Source of the DNA: Ceratodon purpureus
Taxonomy: Eukaryota; Streptophyta; Bryopsida; Pseudoditrichales; Ditrichaceae
Length of the DNA stretch: 64,000 bases
NCBI GenBank assembly: GCA_014871385.1
Contig: CM026432.1
Span: forward strand, 3,737,535-3,801,534
Direction: 5' to 3'
Shown: one piece after another, positions 51,253 to 63,406 of the stretch
How positions within the stretch are numbered: position 1 is the stretch's first letter
How the letters are laid out: each line of letters starts with the position of its first letter
Program-made: the position numbers and the translations under genes
The notes under the pieces: model-generated
Told to the model about the DNA's origin: nothing
Seen by the model: the letters and a program-made list of their open reading frames with translations, nothing else
Database searches by the model: none

Positions 51253-51380
51253 GAGGTATCTAGAATGGCGGAGTCTGGTATTGGTGGACCTGTGTTACTG
51301 CAATGACATTGTACTTGGAAGATTTCACAGCCTCCGTGTTATGGTCGTTTCTCGGATGTGAGAATCTGAAGGGAGTCGTA
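51253..51380 (+). pseudogene. LRR-like coding fragment, copy 2
   Basis: Aligns with the fragment at 49608-49750 over its whole length, apart from an internal deletion of about 18 bp; it reads SLVLVDLCYCNDI...FHSLRVMVV and then loses frame. Same orientation as copy 1, about 1.6 kb downstream. Confidence 0.5.
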
Positions 51381-52382
51381 AAGTACACGGGTGCAACAAA
51401 GGATATGATGATCGAGTGTTTTGATCCGAGCGAAATACAGCCAGCGGGTGCATGTGGAAGCTCAAATTCATAACCCTGCATAGCCTAACCATCAATCACA
51501 ATACAAGTCTGCAATGCCTTCAAATATCCGAAATTATCACCTCATCACTCAAAGTCTTCATTTGTTGCGGAATACCTGGATTCAACGAAATAGTCTTCCA
51601 ATTCAAAACCGCAGAAGGTTCCAACAATTTCACAAAACAGCATAATCCTCCAGTAATTCGTCGTGAACCAATTCTACAGCCAAAAGCAGTATTCGTCAGG
51701 TGGTGTCATATTCGTTACAACTGAGCTACCTCACAACATTAGAGTACCATTGATGGTCCTTGCTTCTCTGAAAGGATGAACGAGTTGGTAATTCCAAGAG
51801 ATTGTCCCTGTTGACTCTGCGCCTTCCATAGCAATTCGAGGTTGAAGAGCTGCGATCGTTAACTGTGCTCCCTATCACCAGTTCAGACTTTTTAAGAGGG
51901 GTTCATTTCTGAGGTCCTTTGATATCCTGAATCAACTCGCTTTCTTCAAAACCCGAAGGAATCAATTATATCGGACCACAACTCTTTCTGAAAAGCAGCC
52001 ACTAAAACTTCTAAACCTTGGCACATTTCAGCCTACCGAATTCCAGAACAATTGCTAATTCCTGGACAACACCTAGCTCTCATAATTCCTAAGTTGGATT
52101 CGACATAACTCGGAACAAGTAGGTCTCAACTCCTGCCCAACAGCTACACATTCGGATGGCATTCCTCATATTTCACAGCATTGTGCTTCCATAAGTCCTT
52201 CAGCATGAAAATGAAACGAAGAAGCGAAAGCAGAACTGAATGCCGAAAGTGACACTGTTGGAAACCTAAGGCCGGCACACTCAAGTTGCGAAAAACACAT
52301 GCATTCAGCGAGGAGTGCGATTATCATATTAACTTGCGGCAGAAATCTGCGAATCCTATAAGGTTACAGAAATGAAACCCAT

Positions 52383-53240
52383 CTAGTCAAAGAGGGAGAA
52401 TCCCATGTCGTCATCGCTCTCCTCCTTCTCTTCCACCTTCTCCTCCTTCTTCTCCTCCGCAGCAGGCGCAGCACCGCCGCCGCTGGAAGCAGCAGGGGCA
52501 GATCCGGCCGAGAAGCCACCACCTCCTCCTCCAACAATAACCTGCACATCCCCAAAAACCACAACCATCAACACCATACCTGAATGATCCACGAAAACCA
52601 ACACTACATTTCTAATGCGTTCCCCACATGGAAACGCCACAAATAAATCACATCTAAATGCAGACAAACAAAAATCCCTTACTGCAAACAAGAAGTATCG
52701 ATACATCCAACATCTCCTCTCAGGCTCCCCCATACAATTGCCATCACATTCCAACACTTGAAAAACAAAACCATCAAACCAACGGTAATCAAAAATACCT
52801 CATCACACTCACCTGCAGGCTCAAGACCTAAACCTTAACCCTCAAATACCGTGGCAATCACGAAGGATCAACAAGCAGAATGAAGGTAGAAGTAAGGTTT
52901 ACACCGAGAAGACCTAGTCTAAGATTCAAGCATCCGGAACCTCGCACCCGGGAAGACAAGATGAGCACGCAGAAACCTAAACCTAAGAAGATGGTGAACC
53001 GTTTCAAGAACAGATGCCAGGTGAAGAGCAAGTTACCTGCGCAACAGCGGAGGTGGGAGTGATCAGAGAGAAAGAGGACGACACGGCGCCTGAGCCAGCA
53101 GCGGTCAAGGCCAGGTTGGTGAGCTTCCTCTGGAGCTCCCAGGTGGACGCAGAGCTGGCCTCAAGGTCGGCCTCGCCGCCGTGCTGCTTGGCGGTCCATG
53201 AGCCACCGGATTGCTTGACGATGAAAGTGAAGACGGCCAT
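52383..53240 (-). CDS. RPP3: 60S acidic ribosomal protein P3
   Basis: Plant-specific member of the P-protein stalk of the large cytosolic ribosomal subunit, which recruits GTPase translation factors. Two exons in gene order: 53240-53037 and 52541-52383; 363 nt, 120 aa, the usual RPP3 length. The N-terminus is MAVFTFIVKQSGGSWTAKQH. A Gly/Ala-rich hinge (VIVGGGGGGFSAGSAPAA) and a Glu/Lys-rich linker follow. It ends with the universal P-protein tail SDDDMGFSLFD. The single intron (53036-52542) is GT-AG and phase 0. Telo-box-like elements lie just upstream. No abnormality seen. Confidence 0.97.
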
Positions 53241-53308
53241 TGCTGCACCTCCGGCTCCGAACCTCTGAGCTTGTTCGCTGCAAAAACAAAACTCGGAAAG
53301 GAAGAAGC

Positions 53309-53355
53309 AAGGGTTTAGGGTTGGACCTTAAAGACGGAGGCGTCTTCTAGGGTTT
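53309..53355 (-). promoter_or_regulatory. Telo-box-like elements upstream of RPP3
   Basis: On the gene strand, AACCCTAAACCCTT (53322-53309) and AAACCCTAG (53355-53347) lie 70-115 bp upstream of the RPP3 start. Telo boxes (AAACCCTAA) are a known feature of plant ribosomal-protein promoters. Confidence 0.65.
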
Positions 53356-56340
53356 CGAGCTTCAGAGCTCCCGGAGTGGGCCAACCGGGTATGTTGCCCC
53401 AACTTTGAGTTGTTTTTGTTACTTATCATAAAATATGCTTATGGACATTTTATAAGAAATTTAACCAATGTTTTGTGTATCATGTTAATAATGTTATTTG
53501 TAAAGTCCGTCAAAACCTGAGTTTTTGACTCGTAATTTGGAAAGGACCGGATCGGCATGATCTCACTGTAGACCAAAATAGAATACTGGATTGATTAAAA
53601 AAATTATTCATAAAAATTTGGAGGGAGGGAGAAGAATTGGGTAGACGTGTGGGACCGTGAGGAGGAGGAGGAATGGTACTAGCTTTGGTCTATGAAAAAG
53701 GGAGGACAAAAGACTGGAGGCCTTTACAAATAACTCAAATATTGACATTTTATAAGAAATTTAATTGATGTTTTATGTTTTATGTTTTATATTAAAAGTA
53801 GAATGTATTTCTAATCTTAAGCTTTTCAAGATTGTGATAATATATAATGTATTGTATGGGTGTGACCAAAGGCTTTAGAAGGACTTTTTTAGGAGATGTA
53901 ATTTCCGGAAGGTATATAAGAGTGTGTAAGGGGGTTTCTATGTCATCGTTTTCTAGTAGGGGGAAGGAATGATTGGAGACGAAATTGAGAAGATGAGGAG
54001 AAGTAAACCTTATTTTAGAATTGGATAAATTTCAATATGTTTGATTTAAGGACTCTAGATCAAGATCATAAATGATTGAGGACTTCATATCATCATCAAA
54101 CTTTGTGCCTTATAAGTTCTTTTAGATTGCTACCTTCTTGCTCATCTTTATATCAATGTAAATTTGAAAATATCTAAACGATAGGCACTCTACAATAATG
54201 GACATGTTGCATCATCAAATAGTTGCAAATCATGGTTGAGGTTTGTTTGTAAGAATGACGATGTTGAAAGTGGTAACTTAATATCAATCAAATACAAAGT
54301 GTTGAGACATGGTGTTCACTGACTATTGTTTGCATCATTCAAATAAGAGGTTGGAGAGTTGTAGTAAGAGTTTTAATCCTGTTGGTGGCCATATTACAAT
54401 CTTGTTGTGGCTGGGGAGAATGTCATGGATTAAGTTATATTGGATCTACACCAAAGAAAGAGAGTGTGTAGTATAGATAATGCTTGCATATGGTTTTATA
54501 GAACATAATAAAGTATTGATTTTCTTTGCACGAGCATGGAATCAAGTTTTCATCAAGGTCTTTGCGGACAATGAACCATAATTACTTTCCACTAGCTTTC
54601 AAAATCCTTGTAACTATCTAAGAGGTGGAATCACTATGTATATTACATGTCAAGAATTTTCTTCATTCAAAATAGTACTGTCATATGTCCAATTACACCA
54701 AATAGTGCATGGAGAACACTAATGCTAGAAGTATAAATTATCCTTTAAAATTCCTTAATTGTTTCTCACCAAAAACATTATAAAATTGTTATTTTTGAAG
54801 CAATGAACAAAAAAACTAAACAACACCTTTCTTTGCATCTTCAACCATAGGATCTTGCATTAAATTACTAAAAACATACATATACAAAATTTCATCGCAC
54901 TCGATGGCACAGATTAGACGGATTGCCTGGACGTCGCCTAGGTATCGGTTTGAAGTTTAAAACATTGTTTTTTACTATCCACTCCAAACATAATGAGCAC
55001 ACTTTGACCTCTCTTTGTGTCACATTTAAACGCTACATAAGACGGGTAATTTCCACTAATATAGTATACATGATATTAGTTTATTGTACACCAAATTTGA
55101 GAGGTTGCAACTAAACGTAGTATTAAAAAAACAATTGTAAAACGAACATAGATTTATGTTAAAGTTGATACTTTTTTTTTGTCAATTTATTATTGAATAC
55201 AATTACGTGTAGTCAAAATAAGGTTTATGTCTACTCTTGAAGTAGAAGAAAAGAAATTAAAAAAAGAACAAAATCTCTACATCTTCTAAGATAAAAGAAA
55301 AACATTTCTTGTGTCTTAACCAAAAATGGTGAGAAAACTTTTATTCTTTATAGAATGAAATTTATCTGTTGTAAAATTTATTTATTTATAATTTTTGGAT
55401 TTTTTTGTGGAAATAATTAAAAAATCCTATTAGTTACTTTTACAAAAAAATCCCAAAGGTAGTTGAGGCATAGAGCAAAAATCTTCAGTTTTTTAAAGAG
55501 TAGATAAAACTACTTTGGGCACCATAACTAATTTTCCAATGTCTAGTGGAGAAAAATTTATATCTTGACAAAGCTCTTGCAATTTCCTACATCTACAACA
55601 AGTTTCAAAAAATCACATTTAAAGTTGACATCAAACATTTTTGCCCAAGATTTCAAAAAGCGGAATTATGGATAAATGCCTTTAAGGGATTAAACTAATT
55701 TTTAGTGTCATCTTCAATATAGTTGGTTAAAGTTGGTACTCGTAAAGATATATGAATTAAGGGACGTTTTTTACTAAGATCAAATTGAAAGCTTAACTGT
55801 CATTAACCCAATTCAAATGAAAACAAGGGTTTAGAAATTTGGACTCAAAAAACACATTAATATATGCATATTTAAGCATTTGACCGGTCATAGTGTGGAA
55901 ATTCTAACGGCAAAGATCCATGAGCCAAATATTTCAGATTTATGGAAATATTTTGATAAAAAGCCTTAAAAATATGTAAAAATGTTTTAGCAAAAGATTT
56001 GTTGTTATGTCAAAGTTGTGAATATTTGAAACTAAGTTTATAATGGACCAACATAGGTCTAGAATCCATGATTTAAAAAGATTAATTAACCTTTAATTGA
56101 TAATGCTTTTCTTTAAATAGTGTTTTGCGATCTTAGGCACGTTCCTTTGGTGTTGATTTTAAATAAAATATTCTAATTTTTTTATGAAATGCAACTTAGA
56201 AAATTCCAATAGCTTTGCATCATATTGCAAGAAAAGATATTTATGGTGCTCGAATTTTTTACAGTTTATACACTAATAGAATAAATTAAAATATTATTGA
56301 TGATGATGTTCAAAGCAATTCTTTTTGACTTGTAAGGTAG
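53356..56340. other. AT-rich intergenic DNA, no gene seen
   Basis: Increasingly AT-rich from 53.4 kb. No open frame has protein character and no complete repeat structure was recognised. Confidence 0.5.
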
Positions 56341-56459
56341 CTTCAAATTTTTTGCTGCACCCCTCGATTGCCTTTGGATTTTTTATACAAATAACTAACA
56401 TGATTGCCCTTCATAGTACAATAAATAGAAAACAAACAAAAAATTAAAAAATTTAAAAA

Positions 56460-56463
<4 letters not shown>

Positions 56464-56501
<38 letters not shown>

Positions 56502-56509
56502 CGAAAAAT
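56464..56509. repeat. (AT)n microsatellite
   Basis: About 22 uninterrupted AT units within block B. Confidence 0.95.
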
Positions 56510-57560
56510 AATAATTCTAAGAGGAGTCAAAATTTTCATACCCTTTTTGGTCAGGATGCCAAAAAAGAATTCTTTATTATTTAAAAGATAAAGATCTTGT
56601 TATTTTTCTTAATTCTTTTTTTTTACTTCAAACATGGATATAGACCTTTGTAGCGCATGTACGGATTTACATACTATAAAAATCTAGTTAACAAAAAAAT
56701 AAAATGAGCATAAGCAATAATTTAAATCTATATTTCTTTCACAATTGTTTTGACAATGCGTTGCTCCTTTGCAACCTCTACAATCTCATGTACAAAACCT
56801 TTAACTTATGAAGTGCAAAAATTTGACACAAAGAAGAGTCAAAAGTCTATTGTTCAAGTAGGATTGAAAGAATAAAGTTTTTTACTTCAAACTCTTTAAT
56901 CTTCCAATTTGCATGGTCAAATTAGGCCACATGTTTTATGTTTTATGATAATCTAGTAATCCTATGCAAAAATGTAGAGTTGGAAACGCAAAGATAAGAT
57001 ACGTAGAGATCTTAATAGCAATCACAGAAAATTGCTAAGTGAATTAAATAGAAAATGGATTTGTTACCGGCGGTAGTAGAGTGTACTTTTGAAACATGTT
57101 TTGTATTGTGCATGTGTAAAGGTGATTTGGTGCACCCACTTTCTAAAAGAAGGCGGCGGTGGTTTTATATTTTCTTTCTTGGTTTCTATTGATTTTTTTG
57201 GTTCCTTGTTGCAAAGTTTTGGTGGTGGTCTGAAGCCAGGAGGGTCTTGATGAAGATAAAAAATCAAACTTAATAACGTTAGATAATTAAAATTATTGTA
57301 TTCTAAAGATGGTTATGTAATTATATGGTCTTTTTAGAAGGTCTCCACAGAAAGGCATGCCAATGGACGTATTGGTACGTTGGGATGTGTTGAGAAATCC
57401 GCTGCAAGCTAACTCTTAGCTTGCGGAATTGAGGCGTGTTTTAAAATACAGCTTTTTTCTTAATAGCTTTGAGAGTGTAGCCTCATTACAGTGTTTTTTA
57501 TTTATATTCAAATGTTTTTATAAATTTATTATTAATTCTTTTTGTTATTTTTTTTTACAG

Positions 57561-58989
57561 ATCATGGCAAAAAATCGTAGGGGTATACGAAAGAAATCCA
57601 TTGGATCATCTCTCAAAATGTCTGCCTTGCGATGTAACCATCTCTTTGGACCCCCGTGTTGTTGATGAGCAATTTGATGGGAAAATACATTGACGGTTAG
57701 AAGAAGTCTTTCTGTACTTGGCTTATTTTATAAAACATGAGATTATGTTTATAGAGAACCGCAAGGCTATGCACTGTGCTCTGTGCAACGAATCTAACAT
57801 TCTCATGTCACTGAACCGATTGGAAGCTCATTCACAGAAGAAACATTATGGCGCAATATGGAAGACAACTGATAATCTGAAGTTTGATTCCTTATACAAG
57901 AGTGAGGATGATTTAAAAGTCGCTTTTGCTACTCATTTAAATCGATTTAAGGTATATTGGAATTGTAAATATGATTTTGAACACGTGGCATCAGAATTTA
58001 AGCAGTTACAGAGGCATGTTTGTATTAAAGAAAAAGGGGTTAATAGAAAAAGAGATTAATAGAAATATTTTATTAATCATTGTGAACGATCATTTTTCTT
58101 GAGAGGATATTACATTTATGAAAAAGGAAGCATCTTTTCTTGAACGATATGGAAAAGTTATGAAAATGAGAGATCTGAAAGATTGTACGAGAATGGTGAT
58201 TTATAGATGTCGTTACGCTCGTCGACATCTTGGGTGGTAAGTATTAAATTTCTTTTAAATTTTTTAAAGTGGAAGTGTTTGTTATATAAATATTTATTAA
58301 TTTTATTTATATTTTTTTCAGGTATATACATCCAAATCTACATTGTCACGAGCGTTCCAAGAACTTGGATACATTTATTTATAAGCGGTTAAAGAAACTT
58401 TTTCCACTTGTTTTAACTCACTTGACAAAAATTCAAGAAATGGAAAACATGCCTCTACATGTTGGATGTTTAGGTGAAACTTCATTTACAAGAATGTTTA
58501 TCACAAAGAATTATAAGAGTAATCCTCATCGAGACTTAGATGATTACAGTTACTAACTTCTTTGTTTGGCTTGGTCAAAATGGTAAAAATATTTATTTTG
58601 ATTTGTTCTAACTTTAATTTTATGTGAATGTACTTTGTACATTTCAATATTATTTTTATATACTAACATGGTAATATTCTTTTCTTGTAGGTTCTTCTGA
58701 TAACCTTGGACAATACACCAGAATCTGTTTTCTAGCATTTCACTTCGGTAACCAGATAAGTTACTTTTTGAAGCCCTACGTTGATGACATCCTTTGTTTC
58801 AAATCTTCACAAATTGAGCATTGTACGAGGTCTATAAGTGAAAAAGATCAATTTGGTATTGTCCTTTATCAGAAGATTTTATTTTATCGATGGTATAATA
58901 GGGTTCAGGAGCAATTTGAAGACAAAGGCTATGACAAACTAGCAGCCGATTGGATAGCTAGTAGTAGCCGTTCCTTCGCACGACATTAG
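57561..58989 (+). pseudogene. Broken TET/JBP-like 2-oxoglutarate/Fe(II) oxygenase with C2H2-like finger
   Basis: Coding pieces of one protein. 57564 starts MAKNRRGIRKKS just after an acceptor-like TTTTTTACAG. 57718-58059 contains a C2H2-like finger (CALCNE...EAHSQKKH). Further pieces run to a stop at 58987-58989. The C-terminal part carries FTRMFITKNYKSNPHRDLDD, whose HRD fits the HxD iron motif, then FFVWLGQNGSSDN and LCFKSSQIEHCTRS, whose His and Arg fit the distal iron ligand and the 2-oxoglutarate contact. TET/JBP enzymes oxidise 5-methylpyrimidines in DNA; that function is family knowledge and the assignment is mine. Two introns are still readable (58237-58321, 58583-58690; GT-AG, frame-compatible), so it is not a processed copy. 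Stops and frameshifts (for example after YSY near 58555, and near 57660-57720) make it non-functional. Confidence 0.65.
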
Positions 58990-59167
58990 TGACTTTTATT
59001 TTCATTTTGATACTTATGTTATATATTTTAATATAATTATTTTATATTGGATTTTGTAATGCTCCAAAATTTCCATTTACTTGGTGCAAACTATTAATTT
59101 GAAACCGTTAACTTTAAATACAATGTATCATTCATGAAACCACATAATCATAAGAGGCGAAAAGGAT

Positions 59168-59250
59168 TATAAAGGTGTCTAAAAAGCATATAAAAGGTGT
59201 ATAAAAAGCGTACAAAAAGTGTATAAAAGATATATCAAAGGTGTATAAAG
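59168..59250. repeat. Short imperfect tandem repeat (GTGTATAAAA-like)
   Basis: About seven units of 11-14 bp resembling GTGTATAAAAAG, located downstream of the oxygenase relic inside the sequence missing from block A. Confidence 0.75.
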
Positions 59251-61850
59251 AAAGTAAAAAGACATCTTCTTGTAGATAATTTTCTTTATCTTTATGAACG
59301 TTTCTTAATCATTATGTTTTTTTTTTTTTTTTTTTTTCCATTGTCTTTTTTTTTTCTTTAATTAGCTTAATATTTGTAATTTTTCAAGTTTTTATTTAAT
59401 CCTTATATGATCTAGTCACCATTACATTTTGCCACCGCGGCATATTTCTATTTCACAGGAAGTCGCACTATAACCAGCGGCCATTTTAAAGTGAAATGGC
59501 CATTATAACGTTTATTGTGATTTAACTCTTTTGTGGTTTTTTGCTTTTTTGCTTTGGAGAGTTTTTGGTAGGAAATTGTATAGGAATTTTAAGGATTAGG
59601 ATTTAAGATGACAAGGCATGGTAAGCATGATATGCCCTTTATAATTCTTGAACCATGTTAGTTGTGCATAATATGTTTTTTTGAAAATAGTCCTATTCTT
59701 GCTGAAAGTTTGAATGGGCAAAAAACGGTGAATCATTTTTTGCCCACTCAAACTTTGGCCACTAGTGAGAATGTCAAGAGGTTAGATTTTGCAAGTTTTG
59801 TTATCTGATAGGTGGAATTCAATGGTCATTCAATCTGAGGTCATTGTGCAAAGCAGCCCTAAGCTTATTGGTTTATTAGGATGCAAAGAAAGAACCTCAA
59901 TGCTTGTCTTGTCTTTTATTCTTCTTTAATGTAATGCATCGTGAAATCGTGTAGTATAAGCCTTTAATTTGATAATTCTTTATTAAGTGTGTGATTTCAT
60001 CATACATTCAAAGTCATGGATTAAGACACTTTAGTAGATTAAAATAATTTTCAAATTGTGTCTTGCTCTGTGTGTTGCAATGAATGTCTTAAAACTACTT
60101 CATAATATGTTAAAACAAATGTCTACATGAAGAGAGGCAAAACAAGATTATACTAATTAAAAAATAATAATCATTGTACTCCTAGATGTACCACAAAGCT
60201 CTTGAATTACTTCAAATTGAGAATCTTGTGATTATAATCAATGACCTTAATCATCCATCTTTCTGCTCTAATGCAAGGCGTAGATAATAAAATTATCTAC
60301 ACAATTAATTTGAAATGAATGGTGAATACAATACTTGGATCATAAAACTTGTTAATAAAAAATTTATATATTATGATATTACAAAATTATAAGTTTTCAA
60401 TAATAAAAAATATATATATAAAACTGTGTCTAAAATCAATGTCTTAAAATATATCTTATTCACCATCTTAGAACTTGTCAAAATGCTTATATGAATTTGA
60501 TTTGTTATAGTTCAAACAAAAATTCAAGACAATCCAGTGCCTTGAATGATGTCTTAATCATCAAACAATCAAGTATCTTCCTAAAGTAAAAATAGAATTT
60601 CAAACAAGTTTCTACAATGTCACTTTTGAATGTGGTGTTTGAAAAATATTTGTGGACATATGAAATTATAAGAGGTTGGTGCAAAATTTACATATTTTTT
60701 CACTTGGATTCTTGAAAAACAATTATGTTCTTTTAAAAAGTTATATTTTTTTAACTTTTAAATTCTAAAACTTTTGCCAAACCCATCTACTACCTTTCCA
60801 ATGCATTATTGAAGTGCCATATCATGATTGCTTTTGAAGTTGTCAAAGAAAGCTGATTTACAAGGAAAGAACTCCATTCTATAATCTATAGAGAGACATA
60901 GTTTTTTTTTGGTTAGATGTAAAAAATGTTTTTAGATATTGGATAAAAATTGATCTCTTTCTCTTTCAAATTTATACTTAGAAAATAGTTATAAAATTTA
61001 TTTGGTATTTATAAGAAGCAAATTTTAAAAATGAATTAAAATGTATTTTGGCAATATTATGCTCTCATGTGCTATTCAAATTTACTTTTACATTGCTAAA
61101 ATCCTTTGTAACTTCTAAAATTTGGTATAAAAATGCTAATATCATAGACATCAATATTTATCTAAGATTTAGATCATATCTAGTGCAAAAATTTGACACT
61201 AAAGGAAGTCAAAGTTTAATGATTCTATATGAGTAGGGAAAAAAAATAAAAAATAAAAAATAAAAAATAAAAAAATAATAATATTTACTTCAGACTCTAT
61301 GATTTTCCAAATTGTGCCTTTAAATTTAATTTAGATTTTAGCCATGATCTTCTAGTCATTTTAATGACCATATTTGTTACTCTGAGACAATTTTCAAATT
61401 TTGAGGCTTTATATAATTTCAGCAATTATTTTGAGAAAATTCTCATGTTTTTTCAAAATTTCTATTTGTAAATAATCGATATAATTTATTTATAAATATA
61501 GGATTGATCAATGAAAAATCAAAAATCAAGCATTAAATTAAAACTACAAAAAGTCTCAATTTAACAAATATGGCGTCTTTACAAAAATCCTATGCTTAAC
61601 CCTGGAGTTCCTTCCTACTTATTTTAAATAGTAGCATCGTTCTTGAAGACTTTTTAGGTGTCAGAAAATACTTTTTTTCTAAATTTTTCTTTAGAAATAA
61701 TAATTATTAGAGCATATACTTTTGGAATGAACTATTTTCAAAAAATGATCAAAACATTCAAACTCTGATTATATTGAAATCAAATAAATCAGCTGACATT
61801 TTTGCACTCGTAAAAAACTTAGTACTTCAAGAAACTAGTGATGTTCTAAA

Positions 61851-62198
61851 AGGCACCATGACCGTGGTGTAGTGGTTTGAATCATGGTACACCGTTGAGG
61901 TGGTCGTGGGTTCGAATCCCTATGCCGTCGTGGTGATTACTACAATAGTCCGCCCACCTATGGTGGGAGGTCTTGAGACCTCGTCGCATGGGTACCCCAA
62001 AAGACCTTGGGGGGATGACATGTCGGTTGTCTTCAAGGCACTTAGTGTAGAGGCACTTAGTGTAGAAAAGTCTTTATCTTCGAAAGGGGGGAGTAGCTCT
62101 AGATTCATTATCCTTAGTCCAGAGGCTAGCGGATTAGTGGATAGAACGAACAAACACTACATTCACGTTGGCCCCTTTGGAGCCGGAGTTCTTCTTCT
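61851..62198 (+). mobile_element. tRNA-derived SINE with 12-bp target-site duplication
   Basis: The 348-bp element begins with a tRNA-like head: A-box-like TGGTGTAGTGG (about 61865) and an exact B-box GGTTCGAATCC (about 61909), the internal Pol III promoter. The body contains a perfect 14-bp tandem (GCACTTAGTGTAGA twice, near 62039-62068), and the element ends in a short CTT-rich tail. TGATGTTCTAAA flanks it at 61839-61850 and 62199-62210. The structure is complete, so the insertion is fairly young. The open frame crossing it has no protein meaning. Confidence 0.9.
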
Positions 62199-62500
62199 TG
62201 ATGTTCTAAATATCATGTTGCACAATTTTTGTAGTTGTAACTTAAAAATTCAATCAATCAAAAATAGAATCCTAAATATGATAATTGGAATCATAATGAA
62301 TTTTCCAAAAGAAATTAGACTTGTAAAATTTTAATAAGGAATAAATATGATTTCTGAACCTTCAACATCATAGATAATTTCTACTCTTTCCAATTCACTC
62401 ATTCATATTGAAATTAAATTTCATTGGAATTGGAAAATTTATATATTATAACATATCTAAGTTTGATAATACGTCCTTGGTCCTTCAGGAATGCTATCTT

Positions 62501-62534
62501 GTGAGCGGTGAGCAGTGAGCGGTGAGCGGTGAGC
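62501..62534. repeat. 7-bp tandem repeat (GTGAGCG)
   Basis: About five head-to-tail copies of GTGAGCG with one variant copy. Confidence 0.85.
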
Positions 62535-62776
62535 ACTAAATTTTTAAATTTTTGACTATTATTTGAATATTTTGAGATGATTTTGCAAGACATGGCATAT
62601 ATGGGACCTATGGCCGTGGAAGGTGGTTAAAGGTTTTTTTCAAAAGATAATGGCTTCTAAATTGATCAATGTAGAAATTTACACCCGATTCATATCCAAT
62701 GAAGGTGAGGAGCTCCAAAATGCTTTAGCCTTTCTCTAATAATCTGTAAAATTACATTACTGCTAGAGACATCCAC

Positions 62777-63406
62777 TCACTTCTTAAACCGCTGTGGAAT
62801 ATTGTTCTTGTCAAATGCACCCTTGACAACCAACTCCCTCCAGAAATACCTCAAGATAGCTTGCTTCATAGCATTCTTAACACCAGCCTGGTTGAAAAAT
62901 GGCTCTTTCTTGGTAAAAGTGCTAGCCTTAGGAAAAAATTCCTAAAGGCTTTCCCCCACAAAGTGATGGAATGACCCTCAATCCAAGAGCCAATGCACTC
63001 TACAGGATTTGGTAAATCATGTGTCTTCAACACTATGATGTCCTCCTCTACAATCTTGGCATAACAATTGAGAGCCTCCTCCTCTAACTGCGGTAACAAA
63101 CAATGACAATTTCTATAAGTACATATTTTACTTTAAACAAATATATTGTTTCTCTAACCGGTAGAAGACATGGAATGAATTCAACAATTTCAGCCAAAAA
63201 ATTTGAATACATACCCCAGCCCAAAAGGCAACTTGATCAATCCAAACCCGGAGAACTGAATCAGAAGTTGGTGATGGAGGACGGTTATACTCCAGGCGAC
63301 TCTCTTTGCTCATGTTCCACCACTTTAGCCATCTCTCTTTGTACTTGGTAAAAACCTTGGCAGTTGCGAAAAGCTGCAATTTTTCAGAGGTCATTTCACG
63401 CTTCGG
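62777..63406 (-). pseudogene. Unclassified spliced coding relic
   Basis: Two exon-like pieces. Exon A (63406-63215, 64 codons, phase 0 at both ends) starts after TTTTTCAG and contains KYKERWLKWWNMSKE and VLRVWIDQVAFWAG. Exon B (63087-62777) starts after ACCGCAG, contains LEEEALNCYAKIVEEDIIVL and GSWIEGHSITLWGKAF, and after a one-base frameshift continues as PKASTFTKKEPFFNQAGVKN...IPQRFKK, then stop. More coding-like sequence lies upstream (about 63780-63600, with TVGPVRSLNNQLRALH). I do not recognise the family. The setting suggests a transposon-derived gene, but a damaged or wrongly read host gene running off the window cannot be excluded. Confidence 0.5.

Larger units (their letters stand above)
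49374..52382. other. Intergenic region with LRR-like fragments
   Basis: Base composition is gene-like, but apart from the two LRR-like fragments no gene can be supported. The longest minus-strand frame (49980-50453) opens without an ATG. Confidence 0.5.
56340..62500. repeat. Dispersed repeat block B (paralogous to block A)
   Basis: Aligns by eye with block A at 38.56-41.23 kb, but is interrupted by about 2.5 kb of extra sequence (roughly 56995-59530) holding the oxygenase relic, and by a SINE at 61851-62198. See block A for shared landmarks. Confidence 0.75.

Noticed and set aside
61855-61930. A functional tRNA gene
   Set aside because: A and B boxes are present, but the acceptor stem does not pair cleanly and the sequence continues into a SINE body bounded by target duplications.
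61900-62334. 144-codon open frame on the plus strand
   Set aside because: It lies across the SINE and its 3' flank; the frame is accidental.
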